Source: Candidatus Latescibacterota bacterium (lineage in GTDB: Bacteria; Latescibacterota; UBA2968; UBA8231). From it: DNA of 64,000 nucleotides. The DNA lies in contig JAJEFJ010000048.1 in assembly GCA_022820485.1 (NCBI GenBank), positions 55,889 through 119,888 on the forward strand. The letters are read 5' to 3'. The position numbers were made by a program, and so were the translations under genes. The notes under the pieces are model-generated. The model had not been told where the DNA came from. It saw only the letters and a list, made by a program, of their open reading frames with translations, and did not search any database. Below are positions 43,652-51,932 of the stretch, in pieces; position 1 is the first letter of the stretch, and every line of letters begins with the position of its first letter.

Positions 43652-44704
43652 CTAAAACGCGCGCTGGACCAAAAAGTCCAGCATTTCTCCCAGCATATCG
43701 CGCGAGGGATTGGCCGGAAGTTTCTCAAGGTGCGTCAAGCTCTCTGCGACCTTCTGCTGGCACACGCTCTCGACATAGCGGTCGCATTCGTAGTGCTCGA
43801 CTAAGGCGATGACCCGCTCGATTTCGGCAGTCGTGTTGAGGTGCCGCTCTTGGTGTAAGATCGCCAGCACTTCTTCGCGTTCCTCAGCCGTGCATTTGCC
43901 CAATAGGTCGATGATAATCAAGGTCCGCTTTCCCTCGGCGATATCCCCACCCCGTTCCTTGCCGTAGGCCCCGGAAGTAACCCCGGGCGCAGAGCCAGCG
44001 TCCTGTTCGGAAGAGCTCAGGTTCAACAGGTCGTCGCGGAGTTGGAACGCAATGGCCATGGACTCGCCAAAGTCGCCGATACGAGTTCGCAACTCCATCT
44101 CGGCCCCCGCGATAATCGCCCCAGCCGTACACGGCCCCCGGCCCGTGTACCACCCAGTCTTCTTGCGCAACATGATCATAAACTCGTCCTCACTGGGAAT
44201 ATAGCGCTGGCGAATCCAACCCACGTCGTATGCCTGCCCCTCAAACGTCTCGCACGAGCCGCGGATCATCTCGTCGATCAAATCGAGCGTGACATCCGCC
44301 CCCAACACCTCGCGGTTCGCGTTGAGGATCTCAAAAACCTTGGCGTATAAGGCATCGCCGACGTTGATGGTCAATGGGATCCCGTGCAGTTTGTGCAAAC
44401 AGGGCTTGCCGCGCCGCATCTCCGAATCGTCCTCAATATCGTCGTGGACTACGGCAAACGACTGGAACATCTCAAAGGCCACCGCAGTCCGCATGGCTTT
44501 CTTCACGTCGCCGCCGCAGGCTTGGCAAGCCAGCAGCACCAACACCGGGCGGAATCGCTTGCCGCCGCGCTCCGGGTAGTCGCGCATCAGCCGATATAGG
44601 AACTCCTCGGGTTCGCGCACCCCGAGGAACGAAAACATCTCCTCTTCTAGGGCTGGAATGTAGCGGTGCAAAAACTGGCGCAGGTCTCGGGGGACCGCAG
44701 ACAT
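43652..44704 (-). CDS. Polyprenyl synthetase family protein
   Basis: A protein of 350 residues from ATG 44704. It is a trans-prenyl diphosphate synthase: GGKRFRPVLVLLACQACGGD, the first aspartate motif VHDDIEDDSEMRRGKPCLHK, GDALYAKVFEIL, and the second region AFQLRDDLLNL. The second motif normally reads DDxxD; here the last Asp is Asn (DDLLN), which could change activity or chain length, although the first motif is intact. Farnesyl/geranylgeranyl to octaprenyl products are possible. Its stop lies near 43652 and the SIS isomerase gene is 30 bases upstream on the same strand, so the three genes from 46079 to 43652 may form an operon. Confidence 0.86.
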   Translation of the reverse strand: MSAVPRDLRQFLHRYIPALEEEMFSFLGVREPEEFLYRLMRDYPERGGKRFRPVLVLLACQACGGDVKKAMRTAVAFEMFQSFAVVHDDIEDDSEMRRGKPCLHKLHGIPLTINVGDALYAKVFEILNANREVLGADVTLDLIDEMIRGSCETFEGQAYDVGWIRQRYIPSEDEFMIMLRKKTGWYTGRGPCTAGAIIAGAEMELRTRIGDFGESMAIAFQLRDDLLNLSSSEQDAGSAPGVTSGAYGKERGGDIAEGKRTLIIIDLLGKCTAEEREEVLAILHQERHLNTTAEIERVIALVEHYECDRYVESVCQQKVAESLTHLEKLPANPSRDMLGEMLDFLVQRAF

Positions 44705-44735
44705 GTTCAACCTTTCGTTGCCGAGGCAAGCGCAT

Positions 44736-45320
44736 CTACCATTTAGTGCGTTCCACTTGTACCTCGGGATGCGAGACAATTAAGTGCCAGATAACGGCTT
44801 GGAAGGATTCCGTCAGCGGCGTGACTACATCCGGCGCGACCGTCGGCACAATCGCGCAGGCATCGGCGACTTGAGCCGTAAAGCCGCCATCCCGCCCCAC
44901 GATGCCGCAGATTTTGGCTCCGACCTCTTTGGCGTACTCCAGTGCGACAACCAAATTGACGCTTGTATTCAGCGGGCGATTGCCGCCGCCGACGGACAAG
45001 ACCAAGATCAGATCCTTTTCGTTTAAGCGGCTACCCTCCAGCCATTTGGCAAAGGCCGTGTCCCAGCCCTCGTCATTGATGCGCGCCGTCAGTTCCGAGA
45101 CGTTGTCCGTAGGTGCGTAGGACTCAATACCAGCGATCTTGCGAAAGTCGTTGACCGCGTGGCTCGCATTGCCCGCGCTGCCTCCCACGCCGAGAATAAA
45201 AAGCCGCCCGCCGCGCTGACGAGTCTCGACGACGAGCCGAACTATCGCGTCAATCGCATTGCGATCTAGCTGCTCGACGACGTGAGCCGCCGCCGCCAAG
45301 TACTCCTGGGTGTAACTCAT
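44736..45320 (-). CDS. SIS domain isomerase, GmhA-like
   Basis: A protein of 194 residues. The SIS fold is clear: RLFILGVGGSAGNASHAVND, then FRKIAGIESYAPTDNVSELT, ARINDEGWDTAFAKWLEGS and ILVLSVGGGNRPLNTSVNLV. This motif set resembles sedoheptulose-7-phosphate isomerase (GmhA) and its relatives that feed heptose or other sugar-nucleotide pathways. A serine-rich phosphate loop (GGSAG, VGGG) is present. The gene lies just downstream of a transaldolase (9 bases gap), a pair often seen in sugar biosynthesis clusters. Confidence 0.82.
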   Translation of the reverse strand: MSYTQEYLAAAAHVVEQLDRNAIDAIVRLVVETRQRGGRLFILGVGGSAGNASHAVNDFRKIAGIESYAPTDNVSELTARINDEGWDTAFAKWLEGSRLNEKDLILVLSVGGGNRPLNTSVNLVVALEYAKEVGAKICGIVGRDGGFTAQVADACAIVPTVAPDVVTPLTESFQAVIWHLIVSHPEVQVERTKW

Positions 45321-45329
45321 CCGCCGCGC

Positions 45330-46079
45330 TTACAGGCTGTAGCCGGCATCCGTGGCATCCGCGTAAAAGATCTGGACGGTCTCTAGCGAGAACTGCCCCA
45401 TTTCCTTGCCCAAGGTCGGCAGCTTCTTGATGATGTCGCTAGTGCAGGTGATGATGTGGCAGCCGATGTTGTCGGCTTGGACGACATTGTACACCTCGCG
45501 GGGGCTAGCCCAGATGAGTTCGGCTTGAGGGTTGGACGCAAGCAGCTCGACCGACTCGGCCATGACCGGCATGTAGTCTAGCCCGGCGTCGGCAATGCGA
45601 CCGGCGAAAACCGACACGCAGCACGGTGCCCCGCCCTCGACCGCGGCCGCCACTTCTCGCACTTGGTCGAGCAGAAAGATCGCCGTGACGTTCACCTTGA
45701 CCCCGTCTTGCGATAGCCGATGGACCAAGTCGTAGCTTACTTCGCCCTTGGTGTTGCTGACGGGGATTTTGGCGTACACGTTTTCGCCCCAAGTTGAAAT
45801 CTCGTGAGCTTGGCGCTCCATGTCGTCAAATTCGTCTGAAAAGACCTCAAAAGAAATGTGGCGATCGGGAATGGCTGCGACGATATCGTGGGCAAAGGCT
45901 CGATAGTCGCTGACGCCCGCTTGATGCATCAAGGTGGGATTGGTCGTAAATCCGGAAACTAGCGGGTTGGCATAACTCGTCAGCATGCTCTCGCGGTCGG
46001 CCCCGTCGGCAAAGATTTTGACCGCGAGGTCGGCAGCGGTTTTTTCGTATGCCAGCACTTGTGCAGTGAGGGTGGTCAT
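45330..46079 (-). CDS. Transaldolase family protein (fructose-6-phosphate aldolase-like)
   Basis: A protein of 249 residues, start ATG 46079. It is a short transaldolase/FSA barrel: IFADGADRESMLTSYANPLV, VSGFTTNPTLMHQAGVSDYR, ENVYAKIPVSNTKGEVSYDL with the Schiff-base lysine in YAKIP, and the strand VNVTAIFLLDQVREVAAAVE. CVSVFAGRIADAGLDYMPVM and NIGCHIITCTSDIIKKL follow. It probably interconverts sugar phosphates such as sedoheptulose-7-phosphate and fructose-6-phosphate, feeding the adjacent SIS isomerase. True transaldolase or F6P aldolase activity cannot be told apart from sequence. Confidence 0.85.
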   Translation of the reverse strand: MTTLTAQVLAYEKTAADLAVKIFADGADRESMLTSYANPLVSGFTTNPTLMHQAGVSDYRAFAHDIVAAIPDRHISFEVFSDEFDDMERQAHEISTWGENVYAKIPVSNTKGEVSYDLVHRLSQDGVKVNVTAIFLLDQVREVAAAVEGGAPCCVSVFAGRIADAGLDYMPVMAESVELLASNPQAELIWASPREVYNVVQADNIGCHIITCTSDIIKKLPTLGKEMGQFSLETVQIFYADATDAGYSL

Positions 46080-46173
46080 GGCATTGCTCCTTTAGATTTG
46101 TGATAGGCTTAAGTTCAAGGAATTAAACATAAAACCCGCCGCGAAAAATTGCCACAACCGCGGCGCGGTGCGG

Positions 46174-46203
46174 TTGGCGATAGTAAAACGCGTATCGTAT
46201 AAT
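46174..46203 (+). promoter_or_regulatory. Sigma-70-type promoter of the TolC-like gene
   Basis: TTGGCG (46174-46179) and TATAAT (46198-46203) are 18 bases apart. The -10 is perfect. The start would be near 46210, about 45 bases before ATG 46255. Confidence 0.55.
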
Positions 46204-46254
46204 TACAGGTAGCCGCTGCCTCCCGCTCGCCAGCCAATAAGAAGGGACTCTGTG

Positions 46255-47694
46255 ATGAAACACCAATGGGCACTCGTCGGTTTGCTAATCGCCACCACCT
46301 GCTCGACAGCCGAGGTTCTCTCGCTGCAAGAGTGCATCGACTTGGCCATGCAAAACAACCTGCAACACCAAATGGATCAACAGACCCTAGCCAACAGCCG
46401 CGCCCAACTAACGATGGCACGTGCGCCCTTTGCCTTCGGCATGAACGCCGACGTCACCTCCCCTAGCTTTACCGGGCTGAGCGATACCCAAGAAAATATC
46501 GCCCTTGAAACCCGAGTTCGCGAAGAGAGTTCCGATGTCTTTTACAGGGGCAGCCTGCGCATGACCCAGCGCCTGCGCCACCTCGGCCAATTCACGCTGA
46601 ACACTACGGCCCTACGCCGCGATTTCTCATCCAATCGCCGCGCCGACTTCCTCGACTATTCGGGTTCGACGCGCCTTTTTTACGAGCGCGATCTGCTTGG
46701 CCGGCCCAGCGAGGAAGTCTCGCTCAAGCGCGCCGAGCACGGCCTGCAAAGCGCACGTCTCAACTTCGACCGCCAGCGGCTCCAGCTAGAGGGACAAGTC
46801 ATCGACGATTACTACGGTCTAGTGCAAAGCGTCCGCGAACTCGAAATTGAGGAACAGCGCCTAGCGCAGTCGCGCGCCAATCTGGAGCTAGCTCAGCGAA
46901 AATTTGAGGTCGGCCTCATCGCCGAAGTAGAAGCTCTGCGCTTGCAGGTAGAGATGCTGCAAGCCGAGGCCACGTACGACCAAGCCCAAACCAATATCGA
47001 ATCGCGCCGCGACATTCTCCGCGAAACCCTCGGACTCGATGTGTGGGCACCGCTCGAAATCAACACTGATGTCCAGTACGAGATTCACCCCATCGACGCT
47101 CAACGCGCCCTTGAAATCGGCTTGGCGCACCGCACCGACATGAAACGAGCCGAGATTTTCGAGGAAATCCGCGCGTTGGAATTAGAAGACACCCGCCGCC
47201 GCACCGGCATTAACGCGACTTTCGGAGCCAATGTTAGCATGCGGGGGCACGGCAGTGAGATCGGCGACGTTAGCGATAATTTCGAGCGCAATCAATGGGG
47301 AGTTGACCTGCAAATAACCCTGCCGCTGATCGACAGCGGCCAGCGGCAAGCCAACATCAGCCAAGCGCGCATCGCCTTGGAGCAAAGCCGCCTCAGCCGC
47401 GAGCAGCAGCGCCGCCAAATCATCCAGCAGATCCGCGACGCCACGCGCCGGGTCCACGAGGCCGAGCGCCAGATCGACCTGCGCCAGGCCGCCCTCGAAT
47501 TTGCCCAGCGCACCTATGACGTCGAGCAGAGCCGCTTTGAACTCGGCTTAGCCGACAGCCAGCAATTGCTCCAAGCCCAGGGCAACCTAACCCAAGCCCA
47601 GATCAACGCCTTAGCCGCGGTCATAGGCTACCAGCGCCAGCTCAAAAACGTGCGGCTCGCCACTATGGCCGAGCTAAAAGAACTGGCTCCTTAG
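46255..47694 (+). CDS. TolC-family outer-membrane efflux protein
   Basis: A protein of 479 residues starting at ATG 46255. A signal peptide (ALVGLLIATTCSTAE) is followed by the first helical repeat (LSLQECIDLAMQNNLQHQMD), a beta barrel segment, the long coiled coil (LEIEEQRLAQSRANLELAQR, KFEVGLIAEVEALRLQVEML), and a second repeat with RALEIGLAHRTDMKRAE and the matching KFEVGL-like QSRFELGLADSQQLLQAQ. This doubling is the TolC signature. It would form the trimeric outer-membrane exit for a transporter, but no periplasmic adapter or pump gene is next to it. A palindromic repeat follows. Confidence 0.9.
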   Translation: MKHQWALVGLLIATTCSTAEVLSLQECIDLAMQNNLQHQMDQQTLANSRAQLTMARAPFAFGMNADVTSPSFTGLSDTQENIALETRVREESSDVFYRGSLRMTQRLRHLGQFTLNTTALRRDFSSNRRADFLDYSGSTRLFYERDLLGRPSEEVSLKRAEHGLQSARLNFDRQRLQLEGQVIDDYYGLVQSVRELEIEEQRLAQSRANLELAQRKFEVGLIAEVEALRLQVEMLQAEATYDQAQTNIESRRDILRETLGLDVWAPLEINTDVQYEIHPIDAQRALEIGLAHRTDMKRAEIFEEIRALELEDTRRRTGINATFGANVSMRGHGSEIGDVSDNFERNQWGVDLQITLPLIDSGQRQANISQARIALEQSRLSREQQRRQIIQQIRDATRRVHEAERQIDLRQAALEFAQRTYDVEQSRFELGLADSQQLLQAQGNLTQAQINALAAVIGYQRQLKNVRLATMAELKELAP

Positions 47695-47719
47695 CCTCCC
47701 AATCCCAATCCTCATACAA

Positions 47720-47751
47720 AAGTAGGGGCGACCGACCGGTCGCCCCTACTT
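47720..47751. repeat. Palindromic repeat between the TolC and DksA-like genes
   Basis: AAGTAGGGGCGACCG and CGGTCGCCCCTACTT are perfect 15-bp arms around AC. The core is shared with 14062-14081 and relates to 7886-7945. Lying between convergent genes, it can also act as a transcription stop hairpin on either strand, although T-runs are short. Confidence 0.85.
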
Positions 47752-47773
47752 AAATAACGCACGAATCAAGCGC

Positions 47774-48262
47774 CTATTTGTCGTCTTCTGAGTCCATCAG
47801 CGGATGCGTGAATTCTTCTATGTCCTCGCCAAACATCCGCCGTGGGCGCAGCCGGGTATAGGACGGAATCTGGTTTTGCTCCTCGGCCTCCTGACAGGAC
47901 ACGCACAGCCGCGCCGTGGGCAGAGCCTCCAAGCGCGGTTTGGGAATAAACGGACAGGTCGCACACAGGTTTAAGGGCTTCTCAAGACAGGCTTCGCACT
48001 TGCCATACGTCGTGCTTTCTAGCTTTTCGAGCGCCAGCGTGACCTCCTCTAACTCGCGGCGCTCAGTATCCCCCAGCGCCACCAAAAGCTCCATGGCTCC
48101 GGCCTCGACTGCGCGGTCGAGATCGTCGGCCTTGGGGTCTTGCAGTTCGTCGATCTCGTGCTCGGTGCCGTCCAAGTCGCTGAGCAACTCAGCGCGGCGC
48201 ACTAAGAGCCTCTTCTTCATTCGCTCTCGATCTCGCTTGTTGAGGGCCACCTTTTTGGCCAT
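47774..48262 (-). CDS. DksA/TraR family zinc-finger protein
   Basis: A protein of 162 residues. A basic helical N-terminus (KKVALNKRDRERMKKRLLVR, RAELLSDLDGTEHEIDELQD) and the DksA-type TLALEKLESTTYGKCEACLE are followed by a zinc region. The usual family finger reads CxxC...CxxC with about 17 residues between the pairs. Here an additional CATC pair appears (LEKPLNLCATCPFIPKPRLE) before LCVSCQEAEEQ, so three CxxC pairs occur. This could bind two metal ions, or the extra pair may replace one. DksA-like proteins bind RNA polymerase with ppGpp, but many are of unknown function. The tail is acidic. Confidence 0.8.
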   Translation of the reverse strand: MAKKVALNKRDRERMKKRLLVRRAELLSDLDGTEHEIDELQDPKADDLDRAVEAGAMELLVALGDTERRELEEVTLALEKLESTTYGKCEACLEKPLNLCATCPFIPKPRLEALPTARLCVSCQEAEEQNQIPSYTRLRPRRMFGEDIEEFTHPLMDSEDDK

Positions 48263-48307
48263 AGTCTTCTCCCCTTTAACCGGCTCTCAAGCCAGTGGAT
48301 TACCTGT

Positions 48308-50074
48308 TTAAATACCCGCTGTCTGCAAGCGAAAAACCGCCGTGCCCAGCGGCCCTAACTCCGCGGCGAGTCGCCCGTTGGCCAGCGTCGGGACCGCCTG
48401 TCCGCGGAGCACTTCGGCCCGCCCCATCGGCGGCAAACCCTCCAGCCGCAAGTCGAGCGGTCGCGGATCTTCGGCGACATTGACGGCAAATGCGTAAAAA
48501 TCGCCTTTGTATTCTTTGATCGCCACTGCGACCTCGCCACTGGTCGGTGGAGACTCCAAGCGGTGCTCCTCCTGCAAGAGCACCGGGCCTAATTCGGCAA
48601 GCTCGGCCGCGAGGTGCTGCACTTCTCGCCACAGGGCGAGGGGCTGGATGTGGCGTTCGTTCTCTTGGCAATAGCGGTAAAACAACACGCCCTTGGCCCC
48701 TCCAACCAAGCCTTGATAGATCATGTTCCGCAACTCGTCCGCTGTCGGCGAGCGCGCCCAATGCTCCACGCCGCCAAAGGCCTGGGCGATCAACCAGACC
48801 GGCTTTCGCTCCAGCGAGGTCCAGCGCGCCCACTCCATATAGTCGCCCACCTGAGTAATGGGATAATTTGGAATCGGATAGACGTCTATGGCCAGAATAT
48901 CGCTGGCGTCCGAATACGCGGCGTATGTGTGCGGCCGGTTGTTGACTAAATAGACCGGATGATATGGATCGAGTTCCCGGATTAGCTCGTATATCGCCAA
49001 GGCCGACGCCGGAGCCATTTTGGTCTCGGCTGGCTCGTCAACCAGATACCACGCCAAGAGCGCCGGATGCTGGCGATAGCGTTTGACGAGGGCGGCAATG
49101 GCCCGATAATCCGGCTCGGGCTCGCGCCGGGCGTACTCGGTCAGTTCTAGGAGTATCTGCATCCCCTCTACGGCGGCCGCGTCCATCAACGCGGCAACCT
49201 CTTCGCCGCGCAGCTTGTAGTAGTAATCCCCGGAATTGAAATGTAGCTGGCGCATTGGGCCCAGATCCTCGGCCCGCAGCCAATACAGCCCAATGGGGAA
49301 AAAAGGCTCGCCATCGACGAGCAAGGACTGGCTGAACAGGTCGATTTTCACTTCTCGGGCGGCTGGCGCAAACTTCTCGCAGGCCACGACCAGCGAATCG
49401 GCCCCGCCGACCGGATCCAGCCACCGCGCCACCAACTCATAACGCCCTGCGAGCAAGGCGTCTGCGGCAAAGGCCCCAGCGACCTCCGGCCCTATCATGT
49501 TCGCCTCTAAGCGATCCAAGACCTCGCCACCGCGCCGCAACTCGACCGTTACGGGAATGGTCGTATCAGCGCGGCGATTGCGCCGCAGCCGGAAGCGGAT
49601 CTCATCCTCTACGGTATAATACGAGCGATCGCCCGAGAGATCCCAAGCGGGCCGGGCAAACAGGCGCAACGCTTCGACCGCGTGGATAGTCGTGTCGCGT
49701 TGCGGATCGTACAGCCGTAGGGACGCGCGGTGTATGCCGGCCTCTGCCAGCCGATACGGCAGCGCATAACGCACTAGACGCCCCTGCGGTACCTGCAACC
49801 GGTGCTCGACCTTGTGCTGCTTGCCCGAAGGAGTTTCCCACTCCAGCAGCGCTAACAGGAGGCGCGAACCAGTACCCGGCCTGAACAACTGCAAGTCGAG
49901 CAAGTTGTCGCCTACTATGGGTAGCTGTTCTTGGATGATCTGGACCGTCGGCCCATCAGGCTTCGTCTTGGGAGCCATTTGCCCGCAAGCACTTAATAAT
50001 GCCAACAAGGCAAAGTAAAAGGGCCGAGAGACAGCGCCCCTCGGCCCACTCCTCGGCAGCAAGCGTTCCTTCAA
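48308..50074 (-). CDS. Lipoprotein with a glycosidase-like TIM barrel
   Basis: A protein of 588 residues. The start is TTG 50074 within the upstream stop (TTGA overlap); no ATG fits before the lipobox ALLSACGQ, which marks an exported lipoprotein. Residues 40-230 form a beta-rich part. From about 240 a TIM barrel related to glycoside hydrolases (families 2, 5 and 42-like) follows: DGEPFFPIGLYWLRAEDLGP, NSGDYYYKLRGEEVAALMDA, YRQHPALLAWYLVDEPAETK with the catalytic-type acid in VDEP, and AGWYRY-like AKGVLFYRYCQEN. A small C-terminal beta domain ends the chain. The substrate is unknown. It is coupled to the UVR-motif gene upstream. Confidence 0.72.
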   Translation of the reverse strand: MKERLLPRSGPRGAVSRPFYFALLALLSACGQMAPKTKPDGPTVQIIQEQLPIVGDNLLDLQLFRPGTGSRLLLALLEWETPSGKQHKVEHRLQVPQGRLVRYALPYRLAEAGIHRASLRLYDPQRDTTIHAVEALRLFARPAWDLSGDRSYYTVEDEIRFRLRRNRRADTTIPVTVELRRGGEVLDRLEANMIGPEVAGAFAADALLAGRYELVARWLDPVGGADSLVVACEKFAPAAREVKIDLFSQSLLVDGEPFFPIGLYWLRAEDLGPMRQLHFNSGDYYYKLRGEEVAALMDAAAVEGMQILLELTEYARREPEPDYRAIAALVKRYRQHPALLAWYLVDEPAETKMAPASALAIYELIRELDPYHPVYLVNNRPHTYAAYSDASDILAIDVYPIPNYPITQVGDYMEWARWTSLERKPVWLIAQAFGGVEHWARSPTADELRNMIYQGLVGGAKGVLFYRYCQENERHIQPLALWREVQHLAAELAELGPVLLQEEHRLESPPTSGEVAVAIKEYKGDFYAFAVNVAEDPRPLDLRLEGLPPMGRAEVLRGQAVPTLANGRLAAELGPLGTAVFRLQTAGI

Positions 50075-50841
50075 GACGACCTGCCAGCTCGCTCAGTCTC
50101 GAGCGAATGCAAGCGATCCCTGAGCGAAGCGGCCAGCTCAAATCGCTCCGCTTCGACTGCGGCCTGTAGATCAGCCGTCAGCCGCTCGCGCAACGTGCGC
50201 GGTCGAGTGCTTTCCACCTCGCTCTCCCACTCGTGCAAAAAGAGCAGTTCAGGGCATTCGTCGAGCTGGTCCAATTGACCAATTTTGGCGAGAAACTCCT
50301 CAATTTCGACGATGCCTCGGCGAATCTCAGTTAGGGCCTCAGCATAGTTCTCTGCCTCTAGACAGGCCAGCGCCCGCGCCTGCACTCGATGCGCTGTGAC
50401 AAAAACGCGGTATTGTTCGGCTAACTGACGATCCTCGTCCTCTTCGGCGTATTCGTAGCACAGGTCGAGGATGGCGAGGTTGTGCTCGGCGTCTTCTTCG
50501 GCTCGCTCGTATTCCTTCAGTTCGAAAAAACCGATCCGCCGCCAGTAGTATTTCATGGCTTCTTGGGCCAACTCGGAACAATCCTCGTGCGAGAGACGAA
50601 AAGTGCCCGGACCGTGTGCTTTTTCCCACTCGCGTCGCTTTTGGCAGTAGTAATCCAACAGCGACACATAGCCGTGCGGACGGAGCGCGTCGGGACGGCC
50701 CCGCCACTCTAACTGCATCAAGCCCATATCCATGCGGATTTGGAGCTTGGCTCTGCCATTGCCGCCTCGTATCTTGCGCACGCTCAACTCGCCTGGGGCG
50801 TATTTCCAATCGCCGAGGATCGGGCCGATATCGCGTTCCAT
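50071..50841 (-). CDS. UVR-motif protein, helical repeat type
   Basis: A protein of 256 residues, start ATG 50841. The last 45 residues carry a UvrB/UvrC motif: LRERLTADLQAAVEAERFEL, AASLRDRLHSLE. Such motifs mediate UvrB-UvrC contacts but also occur in ClpC and McsA and in unlinked proteins. The N-terminal part starts IGPILGDWKYAPGELSVRKI, and includes AKLQIRMDMGLMQLEWRGRP, which recurs in an uncharacterised family. The middle is tetratricopeptide-like (YAEEDEDRQLAEQYRVFVTA). The stop overlaps the next start (TTGA). Cysteine CxxC pairs of McsA are absent. Confidence 0.7.
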   Translation of the reverse strand: MERDIGPILGDWKYAPGELSVRKIRGGNGRAKLQIRMDMGLMQLEWRGRPDALRPHGYVSLLDYYCQKRREWEKAHGPGTFRLSHEDCSELAQEAMKYYWRRIGFFELKEYERAEEDAEHNLAILDLCYEYAEEDEDRQLAEQYRVFVTAHRVQARALACLEAENYAEALTEIRRGIVEIEEFLAKIGQLDQLDECPELLFLHEWESEVESTRPRTLRERLTADLQAAVEAERFELAASLRDRLHSLETERAGRSS

Positions 50842-51003
50842 AATGAGTGATAACCTCGAATTATACTTGGCCTTTCGGCCGGGGGAAAACAGGCAAACCA
50901 AGCGTCCGCGTGTCCCGCTTCAACGAGGCGGGCCTAACGCACATTTCGGTGATTTTTCGGATAGAATCGTCCTATTATATGCGCTCGCCGTACCCTTGTC
51001 AAC

Positions 51004-51849
51004 TTACAGATCGGAGACTGTGGAATCGGCTTCTATCGCCGGCGGCACACCACTGATTTCGCTTATTATGACCAGTAGCTCTTTGCGCAAGGTCGGGCGG
51101 CTTACGCGCAGGCTGTCTAGATGATTTTCAATCACTGGAATGGCGTCCGCCCCCACGGCTGTAATCGCCTGATGGGTTAGGGTGCGCTCCTCGGGCGTGG
51201 GGTCGTATTCCATCTGCGTAGGCTCGATAGGTGTGCCGAACATACTCACCCGAGGCTGGCCCCCCTCCCCAAAGGGGTCCAATCCCACATTTGGATAGCG
51301 TCGCGGGCCGTCCGTGGAGTCGGGATGCATCCGTCCGTAGGGATAGGGCGATATCTCCTCGCCGGTGAACACCCCCCGGGGGGTTCGCTGCTCAGAGCGC
51401 AGGGTAAGCATGTCGTAGTAGTCGAGGGCATTGACCAAAATCTCAGCCGCCTTGGCCCCTCCCATCTGCCCGAGCGCTTCAATGGCGGCCATCCGCAGTT
51501 CGGAGTCAGCCGTATTGAGCGAGTAGTTGAGCAGCCTCCCTATATCCAAGGCCGCGCTCTGGTCGCCGATGGTGCCCAAAGCGCGCAGCGCGTCCTGCTT
51601 GAGCGTGGTGCGCTGGTCGTAGTCTTGGAGCGCCATTTTCAGCACCGGCACGGCGCGCGGGTCGCCGATCTCGCCGAGAATGCGCGCGGCCTTGCGCCGC
51701 GTGGCATAGGGGTAATCCTGACGCGAGACGATCTCCATAATCCGATCTAACTGCGCGTGGTCGCCCTCCTGATACAGCTTGTGCATCTGGTTGACATTGG
51801 TGCAGCCCAAGAGGGCCAAAACGACCGCCAAAAGCGCGATCCTATACAT
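51004..51849 (-). CDS. HEAT-repeat lipoprotein
   Basis: A protein of 281 residues. The signal peptide ends in a lipobox (LALLGCTN). HEAT-like helical repeats follow: RRKAARILGEIGDPRAVPVL, KQDALRALGTIGDQSAALDI, LRMAAIEALGQMGGAKAAEI. A non-repetitive insert (TPRGVFTGEEISPYPYGRMH) precedes a last repeat (PVIENHLDSLRVSRPTLRKE). It should be attached to a membrane and act as a scaffold or adaptor; the partner is unknown. It is separated from the neighbours by 160 and 85 bases and has its own leader. Confidence 0.75.
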   Translation of the reverse strand: MYRIALLAVVLALLGCTNVNQMHKLYQEGDHAQLDRIMEIVSRQDYPYATRRKAARILGEIGDPRAVPVLKMALQDYDQRTTLKQDALRALGTIGDQSAALDIGRLLNYSLNTADSELRMAAIEALGQMGGAKAAEILVNALDYYDMLTLRSEQRTPRGVFTGEEISPYPYGRMHPDSTDGPRRYPNVGLDPFGEGGQPRVSMFGTPIEPTQMEYDPTPEERTLTHQAITAVGADAIPVIENHLDSLRVSRPTLRKELLVIISEISGVPPAIEADSTVSDL

Positions 51850-51872
51850 GGCTAGCTCCTTTGTAACTCCCC

Positions 51873-51901
51873 TTGCCGCGAGGAGGTATTTCCTCTATAC
51901 T
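51873..51901 (+). promoter_or_regulatory. Sigma-70-type promoter of mrp
   Basis: TTGCCG (51873-51878) and TATACT (51896-51901) are 17 bases apart. The transcript would start about 25 bases before GTG 51933. Confidence 0.5.
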
Positions 51902-51932
51902 TCAACTTTTCCACTACACAGCAGGAACTTCA

